A DNA stretch of 64,000 nt from Leuctra nigra (Eukaryota; Arthropoda; Insecta; Plecoptera; Leuctridae): assembly GCA_934045905.1 (NCBI GenBank), contig OW203763.1:43305172-43369171 (forward strand). The letters run 5' to 3'. The notes beneath the pieces were generated by a model. That model searched no databases. It was not told the origin of the DNA and saw only the letters and a list, made by a program, of their open reading frames with translations. The position numbers were made by a program, and so were the translations under genes. This document shows positions 1 through 11,109 of the stretch, in pieces. Each line of letters starts with the position of its first letter. The stretch's first letter is position 1.

Positions 1-345
1 CCGGAAGTGACGTCATATATCTAAAACGCCTGTACCGATTGCAACTGAACTAGCTCCTGCGTATTCATTCTGCTATTTATTTGAAAAATCAGTTGTGAAA
101 AATGAATAAATAAATTAATGGTACCGGAAATGGCGGCAGGAACCACTAAATGAAACCGGAAGTGACGTCATATATTACAAACGGCATGACCGATTTTACG
201 GAAATATAGGGATTAGGAATTCAGATGGTCGTTCATGAAGGTATCAACTAGATAAAACTAGATTGTTTTCTTATTACCTATACCGGAATTCGGCCGCTAT
301 TTCAAAACCGGAAGTGACGTCATGTATCGAAAACGGCTGGATCGA
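1..345. repeat. Three diverged ~153-bp tandem units, each headed by CCGGAAGTGACGTCA
   Basis: The 15-mer CCGGAAGTGACGTCA occurs at 1, 156 and 308. Each copy is followed by AT-rich sequence and then an AAACGSC..ACCGATT-like stretch, so these are diverged tandem units of about 152-155 bp. The first may extend left of the window. The 15-mer combines an ETS core (CCGGAAGT) with a full CRE (TGACGTCA). The rest of each unit is unrecognised. Confidence 0.7.
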
Positions 346-510
346 TTATAACGAAACTTAAGCTATTCTTCTTGGATAATCATTTTCATCTTACCAAACG
401 CAACTTTTCATAGTAACCAAATCGGTTGAGGCGTATTTTTTTAAAGAAATTAGTCCCTGCTCGGACATGTGCTACAAGCTGTATGAATAAACTAACAAAA
501 GAAGTGATAT

Positions 511-1634
511 CCCAGAAAAAACACTCCGTGTAAAAATACCAGCCAAGTCTCTTTAACTATAAAAAAAAATAGAAGAAATCTAAAAATTCAGCACTGAAAA
601 GGAGTGATATCAAAAAAGGAGCCAAGTCAACGAATTTTCCAAATTTTAATCGTACCATTGAAATAAAAATATCAACCCCCGAGAAATACTTAAAAAAAGG
701 ACTTGGCGCATCGTTTTTTTAAAGACATTTTTCTATTCTTAAGCTTATGCCACTCACATACTACGTAGTTCAGAAATGCCTAGAAAAATTGGGACAAAAC
801 TTTCAAATTAAATATTGAACATTCTGTAAAATATTTTAAATTTAAATATAAGTACGCAAAGAAACATAGCATTGTCTTACAAGCAATAAATACAGAACAG
901 TTGTGTTTGTGATTGGTAGGTACCTATAGTTTTGTGGGTACATCAACATACCTACTACAGCATTATACTTTGAACCTTCTCGCCGTGTAATTAATTGCTA
1001 TTAATTAACATTTTATACCAAAAAAATTCATAAATTACATAACGTATTACTTTAGATAAAAATCTAGTCAGTAATTATTTGAGCAGCATGGCTCAGTGCA
1101 CTAGTCACTTATACAAATCTCATTGACGGCCTTCTTGTAATGAGCGCTTTCGCTATTTCCCTCAGTCACGATATTGAGAAGTATGATTGATTAATATGAC
1201 CCTAGAAATAGTGGCAATAACGAATAGACTAGGCCGCTTCCGTTTATTCGTTATTCGTTTATCCGTTTATTTCCTCTGAATATTGACAAAATACCAAAAC
1301 TGCCAGTAGGTAAGAGTACTAGTATATTAAAACGTAGTATGATTCGTCGATAATGAATGTGATATACTCAGGAAAATATACTTGTAGAGTTCTTCCTATA
1401 CTTTTAGGATAGAAAAGTGTCTTTAAAAAAACGATGCGCCAAGTCCTTTTTTTAAGTATTTCTCGGGGGTTGATATTTTTATTTCAATGGTACGATTAAA
1501 ATTTGGAAAATTCGTTGACTTGGCTCCTTTTTTGATATCACTCCTTTTCAGTGCTGAATTTTTAGATTTCTTCTATTTTTTTTTATAGTTAAAGAGACTT
1601 GGCTGGTATTTTTACACGGAGTGTTTTTTCTGGG
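511..1634. mobile_element. Foldback DNA element with ~225-bp terminal inverted repeats
   Basis: The left arm (511-734, starting CCCAGAAAAAACACTCCGTG) is nearly the exact reverse complement of the right arm (1411-1634, ending in the mirror of that sequence). The ~675-bp interior is AT-rich and has no credible ORF, so the element is non-autonomous. A related single arm lies at 24390-24477. Target-site duplication is not clear; a TA dinucleotide is possible at both edges. Confidence 0.85.
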
Positions 1635-1839
1635 TAGTGTAATACCCTACCCACTTTAGAAACATGGCGATTCATTCATCTTCATTCGTTATAAAATTTG
1701 CGACAATTATTTCAATTATTCATTGATACAGAACTATTGATTTGAAGAATCAATGATTGTATAGAATGCAATTGGAGCTGCGTCATACAATCTTGCAATT
1801 ATTTACTGTCTCGTCGATAGTTTATTCAACTTCATGAAA

Positions 1840-1868
1840 CAAACGAACGAACGAACGAACAAACAAAC
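1840..1868. repeat. (ACGA)n / (ACAA)n microsatellite
   Basis: Simple tetranucleotide run of ACGA units grading into ACAA. It creates a spurious short minus-strand frame. Confidence 0.9.
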
Positions 1869-1870
1869 GC

Positions 1871-3439
1871 AACTTTAATATGGGCTATAAACCGCGACAC
1901 GTCGAATTTCCTACTGTATTTGCAATGAATCACTTTTTCCGTAGTTTTGTCAAATATTGTCCATTTTTTAAATTCAAAAAAGGTATGACATTTAATTTTA
2001 AGGTAGTATAATAATCTGACAAAAACTAAACCATTTGAGCAAAAACGCATTAAAAGAATATTTGTAACTAATGAGGTGGTTGGATATCAACCCGTGTCAA
2101 TTTGCTTTGACAGGTCTGATTGTTCGCCGGGATTGTAGCCGGCCAGCGTGGTAGCATGGTGGGAGAAGGTTCAGTAGGTGTGGAAATTATACCTGGGGTT
2201 CAAATTGCCCTGTCGACGACTATAAACGTTAATATGATGCGGTCTGAGAAAAGAGACCTTACTTACGGTAAAATAAGTAGTTCCTAGTTATCAAAAGACT
2301 TGCGTAAAAAACTTTTTTATTTAAAAAATAATGCGATTACTTTGAATGGTTTACAAAACTAATTTTATTAAAATTCTTCAGTATTCCACCACTGTTCAGC
2401 GATCTTCTTTAGGAGTAGATTGAAATAAATAATAAAAACACAACGAAAAATCACAAATTTAAATAAGACAAATTTGTTATTTGCATTAGGCCTGGAAAAA
2501 TGCCAAAGATTATTTCACAAAGATGAAAATAAAAAAAAAATCTTAACACTTATACAAAAACTCGTAAATCCATCGGTGTGAAATTAAATATATTTTCATG
2601 ATCGCCTCTTCACTCTCTCATATCATCCTTCTTATCTGATCTTGAATTGCTTCCATCCAAATCATGTCGAGCTCATAACTAGATTGACTAATAATTATGT
2701 TAACACCTTCTCTAATTTAGTGTTGCCATCATAAACTTACATACGTGCACAATTAATCTTTTCACACATTAGAAAAAAACAATAATTTTGCCATTCATTT
2801 TACGAATTAGATTTTTTTAACCCTTTATTTTCGCGTGAAACTAAAATATTTAATATATTTTGAAACACATAATTAGGAAATTATATAAAAATTTGTTAGT
2901 TATGAGTAAAACTCAAATATAAATTATATTTTTGCAATGCAAAAATCAATAAATATTCCTTTGAATTCAATTCAAGACACATCTATGGAGGCTTTCTAGT
3001 CTTGTCATGTCGAGATACCAAAGAAGTCGTTTTGTCATGTAAAACACTTCTTAGCATACCATTAGATATTCTAATATGATAGCATTATTTAGTGCTATCT
3101 GAATGGTAATTGGAAATGAACAATTTCCAATCAATTATAATGTAAAATAACATTTGACAACAATAATTTTTAAACTTTGGAATCTAACTCAGCAGAGACA
3201 TTTTTCTCTTTTAAAAAAACCCTTAAAAATCGGTCCATTTTTAAAAAGGTATCAATCGACAAAAAAGTATTCGGCCCAAAATTTATTTGGCAAAATGGAG
3301 TCGCCAAAAATAGTTTTGCTAAATCGACGTTACTCTATACTCTACTTTATCCTCATTTTATAATTACTCAAACTACTCCCAGAAACGAAAGATTGACGCA
3401 TTCGATTCGCAAAGAATACATAATAAAATAATACAAATG
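1871..3439. other. AT-rich stretch, no gene seen
   Basis: Mostly AT-rich sequence with no frame, splice arrangement or repeat I recognise. A GC-richer patch near 2110-2260 ends in a GGGGTTCAAATTGCCC segment faintly like a Pol III B box. I could not find a matching A box, so it is not called. Confidence 0.5.
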
Positions 3440-4376
3440 CATTGAGCAATGATCTTGATGTTAGATGCATGTAAGTTCAGCAATTGGCTAGTTGGGTTGT
3501 TAAGAACGACTTGTGTTTGAATGAATCTAAGACTGTTATGCTTCAATTTTCTCAAAGTAGGTACTAATAACAGTAATTCGTCTAGTCCAATAATTTACTT
3601 AAATGGGAGAAGTATATTGGTAAAAAATTCAACGAAGTATTTGGGCATTACATTATATAGTAGATTAAATTGGAAAGAACACATTTTTATTGTAGGTGAT
3701 AAAGTGTCTTCCAGTTGCTTTTTGATTAAAGGAATAATTCAAATTTGTAATTTTGAGGCAGCTAAGTCAGTCTACTATTCTTATATTCATTCATTTATTT
3801 CTTATGGAATTGTGTTGTGGGGTCATTCCACTTACACAAAAAGACTTTTTATTTTACAGAAGAGAGCTGTTCGGTTTCTGGCCAGTGCTAGTTACGATCC
3901 GTGTACTGCTTGTGTTTACTTCAAAGATTCATGTAGACCACTTTTTATTAGTTTTAAAATTTTCACTCTTCCTTGCATATATATTTATAATACTATTATG
4001 TTCGTGATAGAAAATAGACATTTAACGATTAATAATAAGGAGGTACATGATCACAATACCAGGTTAAATAATAATTTAAGAGTATGTTCAATGAACTCTA
4101 AATCTAAGTTTAATAATAAGTGTCCAGTCGCAGTTGGTGTCAGTCTTTTCAATAAATTGAACTCATCATTAAAATCTAAATTTGACTATGAGAGATTGTA
4201 CATTTTTAAATCATCGCTGAAAGATCTATTAATTAAGAATTGTTTTTATTCAATTGACGAGTTGCTTAAAGCAAAATGTATGTAGTTATAATGTATTATT
4301 GTTTTAATTGTTATATGTATTTTGTAATGATCAAATAGGGATGAATAAAAAAACTTGAAACTTGAAACTTGAACAT
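3440..4376 (+). pseudogene. 5'-truncated non-LTR retrotransposon, C-terminal part of reverse transcriptase ORF
   Basis: The frame at 3521-4285 carries the LINE RT C-terminal signature: a KYLGITL..RLNWKEHI block (residues ~40-54), a YGIVLWG segment (~94-100), ILQKRAVRFLA (~110-120) and an LPCIYIYN stretch. Upstream, in another frame (3481-3555), WVVKNDLCLNESKTVMLQF continues the domain, so there is a frameshift near 3555 plus an in-frame stop at 3472. The element ends in a CTTGAAA-type repeated tail at ~4350-4373, as expected for a LINE 3' end. It belongs to the jockey/CR1-like group. It is truncated and dead. Confidence 0.8.
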
Positions 4377-4856
4377 TCTTATCCAAGAAATAAATCAATT
4401 AAACTGCTATACCAGCTTTAATTTTCTATGATTTTAAAATTAAATTTGAATTAGGTTTTTAAATTCACAAGGCGTTGGTTGAAAAATCAATTTTAATTTT
4501 TCTCTTTAATTCCTCTCTTTTTCCTCGTCTGTTTTGTCTGTTTTGGGTGGAGATACCCAAAACAGTTTTCACACCTTCCGTGGCAGGGTGGGAAGGGTAT
4601 TCGGCTGGCATCATGATCTACTATTATAGATGTAGTGAAATATAAGGCAAAAACCTAGTACTATTTTTACATTATACCGCATATCTTCCATACCGTAAAA
4701 ATTACCACTCTACAACTTTGCAAGGATGTTAAACATACAATTAGGATACACATATAATGGGGGGTCGTTTTAAGGACACATTTAGAAATCCCCCCCCCCC
4801 CCCCCCCCCAACTTTTTTTTATTTTTGTGCAGAAATAAAATTATAATAAAATTATT
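4377..4856. other. No gene; contains a 20-nt C tract
   Basis: AT-rich. The run of C at 4790-4809 belongs to the homopolymer-tract family seen through the window. The last 13 bp (4844-4856) are the left target-site duplication of the adjacent SINE. Confidence 0.6.
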
Positions 4857-5148
4857 ATTATTTTTTTTTTTTTGTCTGGGGCTTAACGTCGCACTGTTCT
4901 GCAGCGAGGCTAATGGCGACGGATGGATGATTATGATGATGATTGGGAGATGATGGTGAAGAGTAGGTAAGGATGGAAGATGGGAAGGAGGCGGTCGTGG
5001 CCTATTAGTAGGGTACCTTCCCAGCATTTGCCTGAAGACTGAGGGAAAACCACGAAAAAACCCCAGTCAGGAAGGACGGCCGCGGGAATCGAACCCGGGC
5101 CTCCGGAATACAAGCTGAGAGCGTTAACCACTCACCCAACCTGTTCCG
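4857..5148 (-). mobile_element. tRNA-derived SINE, full length, with 13-bp target-site duplication
   Basis: On the minus strand the element starts with a tRNA-like head: A box GTGAGTGGTTAACGCTC near 5130-5115 and a consensus B box GGTTCGATTCC near 5097-5085. A body containing CCACGACCGCCTCC follows, then ACGTTAAGCCCCAGAC and a poly(A) tail (T run at ~4860-4873). TAATAAAATTATT is present at 4844-4856 and 5149-5161, so this is an intact retroposition event. Relatives lie at 31627-31676, 40376-40830, 42525-42600, 43030-43345, 49225-49365 and 49928-50410. Confidence 0.9.
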
Positions 5149-5165
5149 TAATAAAATTATTCATT

Positions 5166-5703
5166 TTAAGGTGCTGCAAGCGCAAGCGATTTTGCTGCGT
5201 TTTGTAGACACTTTTTGCGATACGATTGGAGACTAAATGGGTGGACCAAATTATTTGAAATTTTAATCGTAATTAGATAAAAGACAAACTTAGGGTTATC
5301 CCTTGATACATTTTTAATTTTTTGTCTCGTTAATTAGTAATAATTAGTGGATTTTGGGTGAAAAATTAGCTATTTTCTTGTCTTCCTGGGTGCCGTATAA
5401 AATAACATTTCAAAAATGATCCAAGTGAAAACCCTAAGTTTGTCTTTCATCTAATCATAATTATAATTTGAGATCAATTGGTTTAACGGGTTTGGTCTCC
5501 AATCGTATAGCAAATTTCAGAGTTTTGCGCGGTTTTGTTGAATAACCGGCGCCTAATTAACGATGCAATAAGCAAAAATGAAAAAGTGCTGCTAATATAC
5601 AATCAGACTGATCATGTGGACATCCTGTAAAAGTTACACTCACTTATGAAACAATTTTTGTATCTCAATTTTCTAAAACGGCCGAGCGCAGGTATCACCT
5701 TTA
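5166..5703. mobile_element. TTAA-flanked MITE (piggyBac-type), copy 1
   Basis: The element begins TTAA-GGTG and ends CACC-TTTA, and shares its whole length with 58862-59407, where both ends are TTAA. Ends are imperfect inverted repeats (AAGGTG..CTGCAAGCGC / AAGGTGATAC). TTAA target choice is diagnostic of the piggyBac superfamily. There is no coding capacity. The right TTAA is mutated to TTTA in this copy. Confidence 0.75.
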
Positions 5704-6940
5704 GATCTACATTTCTTAATAAAAATGAAGTCTCTATCATAATAAAAATACAATTGCTTGACGAAAGCAAGGCCCACCTGAAAATGACTTTTTGAGGGGC
5801 CCGTTTCTCGGACCCCGTTTAAAATATGGAAAAACGCTGAAAGAGCCATGTGTTTCTTTCGGCTTCCTAACATGTATACCAAATATGAACAAAATCGGAG
5901 TCATGAAAATCGATTTGCGGTTGTGGCCTGGAATTACCCAATAATTTTACAAAAGTTTTATAATTTCACTTAAATACAAATTTGTTGGCACTTTGGACAG
6001 CTCTGGAGCCCAAAATGGCCGTCCGAATTATTGAGGATCTCAAAATTATGAAAGAACTTCAAATTTCCTATGAGACGCAGCTCATTATTTTTAGATGAAA
6101 CATAGATTGAAGCACCCAACACAATTTTTTTGGAGATTGTATATTATTAGTCGACTCTGTGCCAATCATCTGAATATAAGCTAGCAAAAAAATGGCCGCC
6201 ATTGCAAAACCCATTTACAGTAATTAAATAAAGTTGTAATTATTATCATCGTGAAATATAAAAAATAAATGTTTTATTGCTTCAATACCATAACAAAACA
6301 GCATAGATTATATTTTAAAAAAACTTAACAATAACTTTTTAATTAGTCAATAAAAATAAAAAAATATTAAAACATAAAAAAAACATTAAAAGAAATGATT
6401 TTTTTTAAATATTTTTTTCAAAATTTTTCGAGTGATTTTCTCTTAGGAAAAAAAATTTCACCAAAATCCGGGCAAAAAAAATGTCTGGGTCTGAGGAGGT
6501 TATACGAGTCATCGCACTCATCTACACACTGTCCAAGGAATGTGGCCACTCATCAATTAACAAAAACACTATAAAAATATTAAACAAGTATCATGAAGAA
6601 ATGAAAACAATCTTGTTTAGTAAACACCTATTACCACTCAATAGTTTCATCATCTTCGGCCGTCAACCTCAAGCCACTGACATCGAGCTGTAATCACACT
6701 TCAATTGACTGTTAAAGGGTTCTCTGCATAGGTGAGTCAGATTTATTTATCCTACTTTTCAGCGTTATACCTAAGAATAACATATCATACAAAATAAAAT
6801 ATTTCCCCCATTCACGAGTCAAAAATAAGTTTAGCGTCCTAAAATCACTTAAAAATTGTTTAAATATAAAAAACACTCTGTGGGGCAACAAATAGGGTAG
6901 TTGTAGTTTGAGCAGTTCAGCATCCCGGAAACACATTTAA
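5704..6940. other. No recognised gene
   Basis: AT-rich and unrecognised. An open frame at 6481-6693 (+, 70 codons) has no family resemblance I can name and no splice or promoter context, so it is not called as a gene. Confidence 0.4.
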
Positions 6941-6949
6941 ATTGTTTTT

Positions 6950-7760
6950 ATTCGGAAAAAAACGCCCATGCAGGGCAACAATTGCAGGGTTTGGACACTT
7001 TCTCTTTATTTTTTTCCGGCGCTGTAGGTCACATTGTTTTTTCGATCGTCTGAAATTTTGCACTAATGCTTATATCAGTCTAATTTAGTCTTGGATTGTT
7101 TTTAAGCTAGTCAGATCAAGCTGGTCAGATCAAGATCAAAGTTATGATGGTAATTAGGAATACCCTTTTCAATTATTTTACAAAAATTCAAACCAATCAG
7201 TAGAGGGATGCACTTATTGACGCTTTTATGAGTTTGAAACTGTCAGAAATTATGGTATCCCATTGGAAATTCCACTCCTTTTTGGGTTGCTTTCTGGGTT
7301 GCTGCCACAGTATATAGATTGATGATATTCTTATTTTCAATGAAAAATATATTATTTTTTATGTTTATTGAGTAGATTATATCGCCATCAGTGATGATTT
7401 CAGACATTTTATTCGGGAGGGGGGGGGGGGGGAATGAAAAACCGGGGTGCAAAATTTAATCTGGGGAGGGGGGTGGGTATACCCAAACGTAGTCCGCGTA
7501 GGATATACTTTCATCATGGGGGGGGGGGGGGGGGGGATTGCGATACACAGAAGGGGGGTCTGGGGGGCAAATCAAATCCCCCAGCCTCAGCCCCGCAGGG
7601 CATTTTTAGAATTTAAACCAGTTAAAAGTGATTCTGGGGCTTTAAAATGCACAAACCGAAGCAAAAAAAAATAAAAAATGTTGCCCCGCAGGACATTTTT
7701 TTGAATATACACATTTTAAAATGGCTCAGCCCCCCCCCCCCCCCCCCCCCCCGAGACTTG
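6950..7760. repeat. G/C-tract repeat family with GCCCYGCRGGGC palindromes
   Basis: Contains G runs at ~7421-7432 and ~7519-7536 and a C run at ~7731-7752. These are interleaved with repeated GCCCCGCAGGGC-like palindromes (near 6965, 7590 and 7682) and TTTTAAAAT-type spacers. The same combination recurs at 16.2-16.8, 17.8-18.1, 25.2-25.45, 38.3-38.95 and other places, which argues for one dispersed family. Confidence 0.6.
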
Positions 7761-7849
7761 CTTGAAATCATCACTGATCGCGTAAAATATTTATGACCGG
7801 ATTTATTTTTAAATTTTTGACAAAATTTGTATGTAATTATTTTTTAATT

Positions 7850-7960
7850 GCTTCTAGACAAAAATTATCAATTTTTATTATTTTTATTTTTTCATCTTTA
7901 AGACCTCTGATATGTTTTTGACATGCTCAGAAAGATTCAGGATGGGCCTCCTATCGGTCT
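7850..7960. repeat. Partial duplicate of 9262-9372
   Basis: A CTTCTAGACAAAAAT start, a T-rich run and a GACATGCTCAGAAAG..TTCAGGATGGGCCTCC block repeat almost exactly at 9262-9372, just before the 69-bp coding repeat. Both are probably the C-terminal/3' end of the same dispersed element. Confidence 0.6.
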
Positions 7961-8151
7961 GGACTCCTATCCAAAAAAACTTACTTATTTGATAATTTAG
8001 CGTTAGACAACATTTAATATCTTTTTACTCGTTCCACTGAGAACAAAGATTTTTTTTAGAGTTGATAGCTCTCGAAACAGACTTTTAAAATATTTTTGTC
8101 GGGGAACAAAAATTTAAATTTTTTGACAAAATTTTTTTGTAGTTTTTTTTT

Positions 8152-9263
8152 AACTAGGAAAACGCTCGGTGTAACGCGTTGATGAGCGAGCACCGACACG
8201 CACGACATCGCCAATCTAGCACGATCCATTCAATCAAAGATAACTAACTATACATTATTTATAACCAATTTTCCTTGCAACTTTTCATAAACACTCTGGA
8301 TCAATTAAATAACAGATTATTGTACTGATATTTTTCCATCAATCTCTTTGGACAGATATTCAAACACTTAAAACAACAATAAGTCTGTAAATTCTTGACC
8401 GATTGGGCTGGAAATGTGTAAAATATGATGCTATCTAGTCAAAACGTTGTTTTCATAACTGTGAAACACAATCCATATCGTAAAATAAATTATTTTAGAT
8501 AAGGTATACCTAATACCTATACCTATGTATATGAAATACCTACATTACATTTTGACTACATTATGTATTGCAATATGATTCACTAAGAAAAGAATCTGTC
8601 TTACATTGATATTGAGAATAGCCATCTATAAACTTTGCTTTGCTACATAGAGCAACCCAGAATGCAGTGGAATTTCTGTTTTGAAATGTCAATTCTGACA
8701 GTTATTAAAACTGTCAATAAGTGCATCTATGTTCTTGACTGGTAGGGCTGAAAATTCGTAAAATAAGAGACAATGTTGGTCTGAACGACCATGCAAAATA
8801 TGAGTTTGATTGATCAGATTAATCGAAGACCATTTGATAGGTCAAATGGTGGTGTGGCTATAGGCCGTTTTAAATTAAGTATACAAATGTCAGTAAAATG
8901 TCTATTACTTTTGAAGCTCATTACAGATTTGTAAAAAATCACTTATAATGCTGGTAGACATGACCTTGCAAAATTTGGTGATGATCGGTCAAACTATTGC
9001 AGTTATATACACAGAGTTTCCTTCATCCCCATTGCCAAGCTAACTATAACTACACATCAAGTTTCCGATGCAACCAAAGGAGCGAACTTGCTGAAAATCA
9101 TTTTGACCATAACGAGAATAATAATTTAAGTTGTGTGAAAAAATTGGCCTGATCCATTACTTCGTTTGGCAGGAGACGCCAAATGCACAAATACACAAAA
9201 AAAAAAAAAAAACAGAGATTCGAGCCATAAGTTTCAAGTGGAGACGCTCGCTACGCTCGCTTG
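8152..9263 (-). mobile_element. Dispersed ~1.1-kb element, copy A
   Basis: Starts CTAGGAAAACGCTCGGTG and ends in the imperfect palindrome CGCTCGCTACGCTCGC. A near full-length inverted copy is at 44751-46187, and diverged copies are at 26300-27301 (same orientation as the 44.7-kb copy) and 37543-38243. There is no ORF. Read on the minus strand it ends CTAG after a short possible stem (CGGTG/CACCG), which resembles a Helitron 3' end (CTRR), but the 5' TC end is not proven. Confidence 0.75.
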
Positions 9264-9366
9264 ATTACCTCTAGACAAAAATAATTATTTTTTTATTTTT
9301 TTATTTTTTTTCTGTAAGATCTCTGATATGTTTTTGACATGCTCAGAAAGTTTCAGGATGGGCCTC

Positions 9367-9696
9367 CTATCTGTCATGACGTGTCCTATCTTCTTCAAGG
9401 CGGGCTTGACGCTGTTGAGATGTCTCAGCATCCCTAGCATTTGCATGACGTGTCCTATCTTCTTCAAGGCGGGCTTGACGCTGTTGAGATGTCTCAGCAT
9501 CCCTAGCATTAGCATGACGTGTCCTATCTTCTTCAAGGCGGGCTTGACGCTGTTGAGATGTCTCAGCATCCCTAGCATTAGCATGACGTGTCCTATCTTC
9601 TTCAAGGCGGGCTTGACGCTGTTGAGATGTCTCAGCATCCCTAGCATTAGCATGACGTGTCCTATCTTCTTCAAGGCGGGCTTGACGCTGCTGCAA
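9367..9696 (-). pseudogene. Fragment encoding a 23-residue charged helical repeat (about 5 units)
   Basis: A 69-bp unit is tandemly repeated from about 9378. On the minus strand it reads QQRQARLEEDRTRH followed by ANARDAETS, about five times, without stops. It is rich in R, E, Q and A and should form a continuous helix or coiled coil. Such arrays are known N-terminal to helicase or transposon-encoded proteins in arthropods, but no such domain is present here. The frame hits a stop just after the array (HDR-stop at ~9367), where the next frame would continue QEAHPETF, so a frameshift is likely. The 154-codon frame at 9285-9749 is a shadow. Confidence 0.5.
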
Positions 9697-9786
9697 TGTC
9701 TTACGTCGTCTTTATTTTTTTTTTTAACTTTCAGGTACTTTGGATTCACTTGTCCAATTGATGTACGTTTTTTTAGCTACCATTAA

Positions 9787-10920
9787 AAATTGTTACTTAC
9801 AATATTATATTAAATATTTTTAGGTACATAGACACAATTAAATTGGTATAATTCATTTGGTTAAATCACAGAAACAACAACAGATGTTGACAAATGACCA
9901 TAAATTGAAAGTATTTGGAGGCTGTGCTACATGTTTTTAATTTGATCTTTATAAATGTTAACACATTGGATGCCGCCAATGTCTTAACCCAGAAATGGGT
10001 ATAACGTTATCAAGAAATAATGGCCAGCATTTGTGGTAAAAAAAAAACATAGTCGTTTGGCCCATCACTGTCAAACATTACCAACCCCAACTCTAATAGA
10101 CCATGAGTTAGCCGTAGTGGACCCCCCCCCCCCCTGCTCCATGAGGTCTGAAAGTGGTTTTGGGTACCTCAAGGTACGCACATTACACTTTCACTTGTTT
10201 GACATCTGCCCGGTGGTGGAACAACCCCCCAGGAGGGCGCAAAGGGTGATTTTTGGGTATTTTGTCACACGTTTTATTTTTTTGTGGGCTAACGGGACAT
10301 GATAATTACAATCAGTTTGCTTATTTGAATGAAGGTTGACATAAGTAATTATAAAATATATTACTTTCGATTGTGTAAAAATTTCAACTCATTTGCATCA
10401 ATGAAACGAAAGTTATGTTATCTAGAGTTTGCGCTTAAAAAGCAGAATACACCAGAGATAATTTATCAAGTTTTATTTCACATATTAATTTTAGAAGTGA
10501 ATTTATCTCCCATATTTTCTGTTTTAAGCTCTACTTCAAGATACCATAACTTTCATTCCACTGATTCAAATGTATTAAAATTTGTATATATTTGAAATTT
10601 TCAGCTCGATATCATTAGCAGTGTTGAAAATCAAGGTGTCCATGCCATTGGACTTTTTCTGAATGCGCGCTCTTTGAGCTCCGTATAATCGATTTTTCGA
10701 CAACCAAATTCGAACAGCTGTAACAATTTTTTCCTTCAAAAGAAATGTTTTTGAAACTTTCACACATCAAACATTGGTATGTTTGTTATAACATATAAAA
10801 TTTCCGGACTTATATCTGCAGTATTTTATTATTTTATTCGCCCATTTGGCCACCCGGTATATAACCAATAGACAAAGTAGAATAATAATATTGAACATTC
10901 TTAAATTATAAGATTTAACA
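9787..10920. other. Intergenic, no gene seen
   Basis: AT-rich, with one C tract near 10122-10134 beside a GGTGGAACAACCCCCCAGG segment. A plus-strand frame at 10329-10595 has low-complexity composition and no recognised domain. Confidence 0.4.
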
Positions 10921-10960
10921 ATATAAAAGACTATGTTTTTCATTAATCAACAAAGTCTTT
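10921..10960 (+). promoter_or_regulatory. Candidate TATA box for the GT11 gene
   Basis: TATAAAAG at ~10923-10930 lies about 180 bp before the chosen start codon at 11110. An upstream ATG at 11005 opens a 25-codon frame, in the same phase as the main ORF but closed by TAG at 11080, so it would act as a uORF. A GTAAGT at 11054 and an AG at 11082 are only 29 bp apart, too short for an intron. The transcription start is inferred only. Confidence 0.3.
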
Positions 10961-11109
10961 GGACATTCACTAATTCTACGGCGATAGCGATCAACATACT
11001 TCACATGAAATATTGTATTATCTCACTGATCGTTGTCGTGACACAAATTAAAAGTAAGTTGCTTAAGATGACTTCTTTGTAGATTGATTGGAGACAGCTG
11101 GCCGATGAG

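Noticed and set aside
11005..11082. Upstream ATG (MKYCIISLIVVV..) as the true start of the GT11 protein
   Set aside because: In phase but closed by TAG at 11080. The only possible intron there would be 29 bp, too short.
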